Assembly: GCA_029557025.1 (NCBI GenBank)
Contig: JAKPRU010001227.1
Coordinates: 1 to 11,395, forward strand
DNA length: 11,395 nucleotides
Source of the DNA: Candidatus Omnitrophota bacterium
Lineage (GTDB): Bacteria > Hinthialibacterota > Hinthialibacteria > Hinthialibacterales > JAKPRU01
Direction of reading: 5' to 3'
Positions 7,752 to 11,395 of this stretch are shown here, one piece after another (within the stretch, counting starts at the first letter, position 1; each line of letters starts with the position of its first letter). The position numbers were made by a program, and so were the translations under genes. The notes under the pieces were generated by a model. It ran no database searches. It was not told where the DNA came from and saw nothing but the letters and a program-made list of their open reading frames with translations.

Positions 7752-8294
7752 ATGCACCGCAAATCCGGATTTACCCTAATCGAACTTCTTATCGTTGTCG
7801 CCATTATCGGGATTCTGGCCGCCATTGCTGTCCCGAATTTTCTGAACGCTCAGATCCGTGCCAAAGTTTCCAAGTGCGTCTCGGAAGAGAAAGCGCTGGC
7901 GGAAGCCTGTTTTATGTACGCATTGGACAACAATATGAACGTCATGCACAGCGATTACTCCAATGCCCATAACGGGTTAACTACGCCCGTTTCATACATC
8001 TCACATCCGATGTGGGACATATTCAAGAATACACCGGAAACGAGTTCTCTGCATGGCGGGCTGATTCATATTGAACCGTTCAAATGGTCCGAGGATACCG
8101 CCAAGCTGCTTCCCGGTGTAGGAGAGAGTTTTCGCGGTTCCTCGGCGGCATTGCTGTTGGGTGTAGGACCGGCTCGTGCGTACGGTCCACCGTATGATGC
8201 CAGCAATGGGGTCCAGAGCGTGGGCGGAATTTACCGCCTGGTCCCCAAAGGGGCTTCCGGCGAGGGCAGAGAAGAAGTTCGAACCCCGCTTTGA
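7752..8294 (+). CDS. Type IV prepilin / type II secretion pseudopilin-like protein
   Basis: This 180-residue protein has a textbook class III signal: a six-residue leader MHRKSG, cleavage before Phe, Glu at position +5 (FTLIE), and a hydrophobic helix continuing to about residue 30 (IIGILAAIAVPNF). A prepilin peptidase would cut and N-methylate it, and it would then assemble through the helix into a pilus or pseudopilus. The globular part is poorly conserved, with FMYALDNN in the alpha-1 tail and a C-terminal YDASNGVQSVGGIYR that recalls stand-alone prepilins of several uncultured phyla. The ATG at 7752 has GGGAGG seven bases upstream, which is decisive against an upstream in-frame start at 7605. 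There are no pilus or secretion genes nearby, so it is probably one of many dispersed prepilin genes. Its specific role is unknown. Confidence 0.88.
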   Translation: MHRKSGFTLIELLIVVAIIGILAAIAVPNFLNAQIRAKVSKCVSEEKALAEACFMYALDNNMNVMHSDYSNAHNGLTTPVSYISHPMWDIFKNTPETSSLHGGLIHIEPFKWSEDTAKLLPGVGESFRGSSAALLLGVGPARAYGPPYDASNGVQSVGGIYRLVPKGASGEGREEVRTPL

Positions 8295-8347
8295 TGTCAT
8301 CCACAACAGTAGTTTGAATTGATTGGACTTAATTCTCTCATACCAGT

Positions 8348-8382
8348 CCTCTCCCGAAGGCAATGTCCTTAAGTCGGGGAGG
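8348..8382 (+). terminator. Hairpin downstream of the prepilin, possible transcript end
   Basis: CCTC-T-CCCGA (8348-8357) pairs with TCGGGGAGG (8374-8382), giving nine base pairs with one bulged T, and AGG/CCT can pair inside the loop. It lies about 55 bp past the prepilin stop. No T-run follows immediately (a T8 run starts only near 8403), so it is more likely an mRNA-stabilising or factor-dependent end than a classical terminator. Confidence 0.3.
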
Positions 8383-8429
8383 GTAAACGGGTAAGTATTG
8401 ATGTTTTTTTCCCGGCTCAGGAGTGCATA

Positions 8430-8644
8430 ATGAAGGGTCAATACAGCCGACGGAATTTCCTCGAAATGGGAACGGTAGCCGCTGTGGGGTTGACTGCCAA
8501 TCGCGTGTAGGCCGGGCCGACTTGCGGCGAAGCGGCGGATAACCCGAATCGGACAATTCGCGTCGGACTCATTGGATCGGGCGGCAGGGGCCGGAGCCTC
8601 TTGGGCTGCGCACACACGCTGCACGGTGTCGAAGCGTGGTTGCG
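8430..8644 (+). pseudogene. Gfo/Idh/MocA oxidoreductase, N-terminal remnant
   Basis: A good AGGAG lies six bases before ATG 8430. The frame then reads a twin-arginine signal peptide (SRRNFLEMGTVAAVGL) but stops at TAG 8508. The same frame continues through the stop into the Rossmann-fold start of a Gfo/Idh/MocA oxidoreductase (RTIRVGLIGSGGRGRSLLG, then HTLHGVE). Around 8634 the expected continuation VVA is in another frame, consistent with a two-base insertion, and resemblance ends near 8644. Most of the roughly 400-residue protein is missing. The intact family member on the opposite strand differs in sequence (GSIGVGGRGTDVM), so the remnant is not a simple copy of it. The 78 bp from 8645 to 8722 show nothing recognisable. 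Confidence 0.7.
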
Positions 8645-8722
8645 CACCCGGCGCCTTGGGTTCTTTCCTCATTCTTCCTGCAGGGAAATCCGTTACCCAC
8701 CCGCGATTTCAATTGCCCAAGA

Positions 8723-10021
8723 TTAGAGATGCCATGGGCTGCGCATTTCGCGGGCCAACATGCGATTGGCCTCTCGGTCATTCACAAATCGTTCCTTTTC
8801 GGGATTCCACTCCAGTTTCCGCCTGAGCAAGATTGCGATCTGGCTCAGGCAGCTGATGGACATGGAACGATGTGCGGTTTCCACAGGGCAAACGGTCTCT
8901 TTCCGGGTCTTGATACATTCCAGGAAATTGCCTTGATGATCTTTGCTTTCGTATAGATGAATCTCATTCGGGCCGATCTCTGTCTGAATCAGATTCTCAG
9001 GAACGGATCGGATGGCAGACCGGCGCACATGCACCCAGCCCTTCGTGCCGACAAATCGAATGCCATGTTCATACCGGTTCTCATCGGCGAAAATGCAGGT
9101 TACACCGTTCGCATATTTCAACTCCACAATCCACGCCGTTGCGGTATCGCAGAGACCGCCTTTGGGGAAGACCCCGACACCCTCAATTTCAACCGGGCCG
9201 GTATCATCGGTTCCGTTGCCCCATTGGGCGATATCGATATGGTGAATGCCCCACCCGGAAATAAAACCGAGAGAGTAATCCGAAATGTAATACCAGTAAG
9301 GAGTGATGCACCGCTTTTCGGTATACGGTTTCCAGGGCGCAGGGCCGAGCCAGAGATCGTAGTCGAATCCTTCCGGAATGGGCATTTCCGGCTGCATTTC
9401 GAGTTCCCCACTGGCGGGAGAACCGACTTCGATCACCCTCAGCTCGCCGAGATACCCGTTCAGGGCTAATTCGCAGGCAAGTCGGAACTTGGCATCGGAA
9501 CGCTGCTGAGTGCCGTGCTGAAACACCCGCTTATGCTTTTTCACCGCGTCGCATATCGCGCGCCCTTCGGCGTGTGTCAGGCTGAGTGGTTTCTCCACAT
9601 ACATATCTTTACCTGCCTCGGCGGCGGCGATGCCGATCAGAACATGCCAATGATCCGGTGTGGCGATACAGACCGCGTCAATATCGTCGCGAGCGAGAAG
9701 GTCACGGAAGTGGTTGTAATCCTTGCAGCCTTTTTGTTCGTAATACGTATCCACAATTTCACAGGCTTCCAGCCTCCGGTTCCGAAACGGGTCGCAGACT
9801 GCTACAACCTGCGCCTCGGGATGTTTCAGAAAACTTTTCATCACGTCGGTTCCCCGGCCCCCGACACCGATCGAACCAATGGTGATCCGTTCACTGGGTG
9901 CGGGACGATCTCCTGTTCCCAGTACGGTGGAAGGCACGATAAACGGCGCGGTCAACGCTGTAGCGGTCATGCCTTTCAAAACAGACCTGCGGGTAGTTAA
10001 AAGTTTGCTGAGGTTTTTCAT
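8723..10021 (-). CDS. Tat-exported Gfo/Idh/MocA family oxidoreductase
   Basis: This is an NAD(P)-dependent dehydrogenase of the glucose-fructose oxidoreductase / inositol dehydrogenase / MocA family. It has 432 residues and probably acts on a sugar or polyol outside the cytoplasm. The N-terminus is a twin-arginine signal (TTRRSVLKGM at 9-18, then TALTAPFIVPS), so it would be exported folded with its cofactor. The Rossmann motif GVGGRG (52-57) starts the nucleotide-binding domain, followed by the strand AQVVAVCD. The family's EKP motif is at 143-145, and GIHHIDIAQW (258-267) supplies the usual catalytic-site histidines and aspartate. The chosen start gives AGGTG about six bases upstream and begins just before the Tat signal; a longer in-frame start at 10144 would bury the signal inside the protein and is rejected. 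It lies 100 bp downstream of the DUF362 gene on the same strand. Substrate unknown. Confidence 0.9.
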   Translation of the reverse strand: MKNLSKLLTTRRSVLKGMTATALTAPFIVPSTVLGTGDRPAPSERITIGSIGVGGRGTDVMKSFLKHPEAQVVAVCDPFRNRRLEACEIVDTYYEQKGCKDYNHFRDLLARDDIDAVCIATPDHWHVLIGIAAAEAGKDMYVEKPLSLTHAEGRAICDAVKKHKRVFQHGTQQRSDAKFRLACELALNGYLGELRVIEVGSPASGELEMQPEMPIPEGFDYDLWLGPAPWKPYTEKRCITPYWYYISDYSLGFISGWGIHHIDIAQWGNGTDDTGPVEIEGVGVFPKGGLCDTATAWIVELKYANGVTCIFADENRYEHGIRFVGTKGWVHVRRSAIRSVPENLIQTEIGPNEIHLYESKDHQGNFLECIKTRKETVCPVETAHRSMSISCLSQIAILLRRKLEWNPEKERFVNDREANRMLAREMRSPWHL

Positions 10022-10078
10022 GGTGCACACCTGCCGACACAAGGATTCTTGAAACAGGAATTGTTTTTCCAGGGAGGA

Positions 10079-10107
10079 ATGCTTGCACTCCAATCGCGCT
10101 TTGTCAA
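10079..10107 (-). promoter_or_regulatory. Weak candidate promoter for the oxidoreductase gene
   Basis: On the minus strand, a perfect TTGACA (10107-10102) is followed after 17 bp by AAGCAT (10084-10079), which matches the -10 consensus at only 3 of 6 positions. It lies in the 100-bp gap after the DUF362 gene, so the oxidoreductase may have its own promoter rather than depend on read-through. Confidence 0.22.
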
Positions 10108-10121
10108 TCGAAAAGGCGCTC

Positions 10122-11291
10122 TTATGCCGCGTCGCTGGTGTCAATAAAGGTGTCCATCACACCGCTTTCTCTCACCGGCATGATATCCGCCAGTTCATAA
10201 TCCGTTGTGCCGTGACCCAGCCTCTCACATTCTCTGACCACGATATACGGGTCTTTGTATGGCCCATGAATCTGCTGAAACGGATGCCCCGCATTCGGCT
10301 GATGTTCCATGCAGCGGGGGAGATTCTCCGGAATCACTTTCAACTCGGCGACCTTATCCAGAACGGCCGTTTCAATGGCAACCGGATCGTCGGACCCGAA
10401 CACGCCGATATCCGGCAGAACCGACATCCCCGTAAATCCGAAACAATCACAGACCGCCGTCAGCTGATTCGCGACACTCAGAAACACCCGCTTTTCCGGG
10501 GCAAAGGTCGATAATACAATGTCCACCGCGATTGCACACGCCTGTTGAAATGCCGCAAACGTATCGGGCCGAATCTCCAGGGAGCCTTGCGGGGCGATGT
10601 TCAGGCAGCGTTTGCATTGATTGCAGTTCTCAACATGCAGATGGAGTTCTCTCGGATCGTTCCTGTCTTCGATGATCCCGTTGAGGGGGCAGCTTTCGAT
10701 GATCTTCTTGCGGGTCGCTTCATCCGGGCATTTTTCCGCAAACCAGTATTTTTTGTGATGACTGGTATCGTGAATCTTGCCGCGCGTTTCATAGACAAAT
10801 CCCCCAAGCGCAAGATTTTTCATACACCCGCCGAAGCCGCAGCTCGGATGCCCCTTGATATGCGCGAGGTCGATCAGGAATGTGGCATCGTGCATGAACC
10901 CGCCCATTCCCCAACGGTCGATATTCATAAACGGACGTTCGTACCAATAGACATACTTTTCATTCGGCCCATCCGTCGGAACGATGGGGCATCCGACCGT
11001 CTCTGCTGTATACCCACGGGTGTGTGCCGTCAACACCGCCCGGGAGAGATCGCACACAAAGGGTTTGCCGCCACCCTGTTTCACGGCGTCCACCACCCTT
11101 CGTACAAAAACCGGATGGATCGTGGAATAACCGACATTTCCTCCCAGGTGCATTTTGATCGCAACCACCTCGTCTTTCACACGATCGCGGATTTGCAGTT
11201 TTTCGATGATGCGCTCCAGCTTGAAAGGAAGCGTTTCTTCGGGAACAAGTTGCGCCTGGTGGGCGCTTCCAAAATAGACTGTTGATGCCAT
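10122..11291 (-). CDS. DUF362 iron-sulfur protein with an incomplete Cys motif
   Basis: A 389-residue cytoplasmic protein of the DUF362 family, whose biochemical role is not established; members often carry ferredoxin-like 4Fe-4S clusters. Family landmarks are VAIKMHLGG (43-51), DLAHIKGHPSCGFGGCMKN (141-159) and DIGVFGSDDPVAIETAVLD (294-312). The ferredoxin-like insert is CNQCKRCLNIAP (223-234): three cysteines in CxxCxxC spacing, but Ala233 stands where the fourth is usual. Cys201 in ESCPLNG could supply a ligand, or the cluster could be 3Fe-4S. The start at 11291 is preferred because GGAG lies nine bases before it; an in-frame ATG at 11306 would add five residues and has no good ribosome binding site. 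The Gfo/Idh gene follows on the same strand after 100 bp, possibly an operon. Upstream of the start, 11292-11395 shows no gene that I can support. Confidence 0.85.
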   Translation of the reverse strand: MASTVYFGSAHQAQLVPEETLPFKLERIIEKLQIRDRVKDEVVAIKMHLGGNVGYSTIHPVFVRRVVDAVKQGGGKPFVCDLSRAVLTAHTRGYTAETVGCPIVPTDGPNEKYVYWYERPFMNIDRWGMGGFMHDATFLIDLAHIKGHPSCGFGGCMKNLALGGFVYETRGKIHDTSHHKKYWFAEKCPDEATRKKIIESCPLNGIIEDRNDPRELHLHVENCNQCKRCLNIAPQGSLEIRPDTFAAFQQACAIAVDIVLSTFAPEKRVFLSVANQLTAVCDCFGFTGMSVLPDIGVFGSDDPVAIETAVLDKVAELKVIPENLPRCMEHQPNAGHPFQQIHGPYKDPYIVVRECERLGHGTTDYELADIMPVRESGVMDTFIDTSDAA

Positions 11292-11395
11292 TGTTTGTTT
11301 CTCCATGATGAAAGGTTAATGCCCTCTGCCCGGAGGATACCGTACAAAGTCGGATCATCGAGATAGGAAATCCGAAAGGGAACCCCACGCGGGAT

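Noticed and set aside
8390..8416. T8 run with flanking CGGG/CCCG as an intrinsic terminator
   Set aside because: The T-run lies inside the would-be loop rather than after a stem, and it is about 20 nt beyond the real hairpin at 8348-8382.
8508..8510. TAG in the oxidoreductase remnant as a recoded (readthrough) codon
   Set aside because: The frame is also shifted near 8634 and the gene is truncated near 8644, so simple decay explains it better.
8001..8672. Minus-strand open frame (223 codons) opposite the prepilin and pseudogene
   Set aside because: It covers the antisense of a clear prepilin and of a pseudogene remnant; the translation has no motif.
10022..10144. N-terminal extension of the oxidoreductase frame
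   Set aside because: It would place 41 residues ahead of a Tat signal, overlaps the end of the DUF362 gene, and is not needed given the ribosome binding site before 10021.
10545..11285. Long plus-strand open frame (246 codons) opposite the DUF362 gene
   Set aside because: The minus-strand frame has clear DUF362 motifs; the plus-strand translation shows no family motif or ribosome binding site and is an antisense shadow.
11307..11395. Protein-like minus-strand reading at the right edge, possible 3' end of another gene
   Set aside because: One frame reads sensibly for about 30 codons, but it runs far into the DUF362 gene before stopping and has no recognisable motif.

Overview
The window looks like a chromosomal segment from an uncultured bacterium of moderately high GC content. 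It carries eight gene-level features: a 5'-truncated sugar-binding protein, a membrane glycosyltransferase, an MFS transporter, a very large secreted glycosidase-like/M55 peptidase fusion, a stand-alone prepilin, a decayed Gfo/Idh/MocA pseudogene, an intact Tat-exported Gfo/Idh/MocA oxidoreductase, and a DUF362 iron-sulfur protein. A lone prepilin with a textbook type IV methylation motif, Tat-exported Gfo/Idh proteins and secreted glycosidase-like proteins together resemble genomes of the Planctomycetota-Verrucomicrobiota surroundings or of candidate phyla such as Hydrogenedentota or Sumerlaeota. That placement is an inference from gene content, not a phylogenetic result.

Layout. Plus strand 1-898: a periplasmic sugar-binding protein of the ribose-binding (RbsB-like) class whose start lies outside the window. 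899-1087: a spacer with two hairpins, one of them a widespread palindromic intergenic repeat. 1088-3986: a two-gene unit, a GT-C type membrane glycosyltransferase starting at TTG and, 25 bp on, an MFS transporter. 3987-4187: a spacer with a plausible promoter. 4188-7553: a secreted protein of about 1121 residues in which a GH67/GH20-like glycosidase region is joined to a complete M55 D-aminopeptidase (DppA-like) domain. 7752-8294: a prepilin with its own candidate promoter. 8430-8644: a fragment of a Tat-exported oxidoreductase gene broken by a stop, a frameshift and truncation. Minus strand 11291-8723: the DUF362 protein, then the Gfo/Idh/MocA oxidoreductase.

How the genes may work together. 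The recurring theme is uptake and turnover of carbohydrates or glycoconjugates: a sugar-binding protein, an exporter or importer, a secreted glycoside hydrolase-like protein carrying a peptidase for D-amino-acid peptides, and an exported NAD(P)-dependent sugar oxidoreductase. A glycosidase joined to a D-aminopeptidase would suit scavenging of peptidoglycan-derived muropeptides, but this is a hypothesis.

The most striking detail is the junction of the fusion. The M55 part begins with its own in-frame ATG directly after a run of seven A. With six A, the upstream frame would end in TGA overlapping that ATG in the classical ATGA arrangement. A single-nucleotide length change, a sequencing error or polymerase slippage would therefore switch between one fused protein and two translationally coupled proteins.
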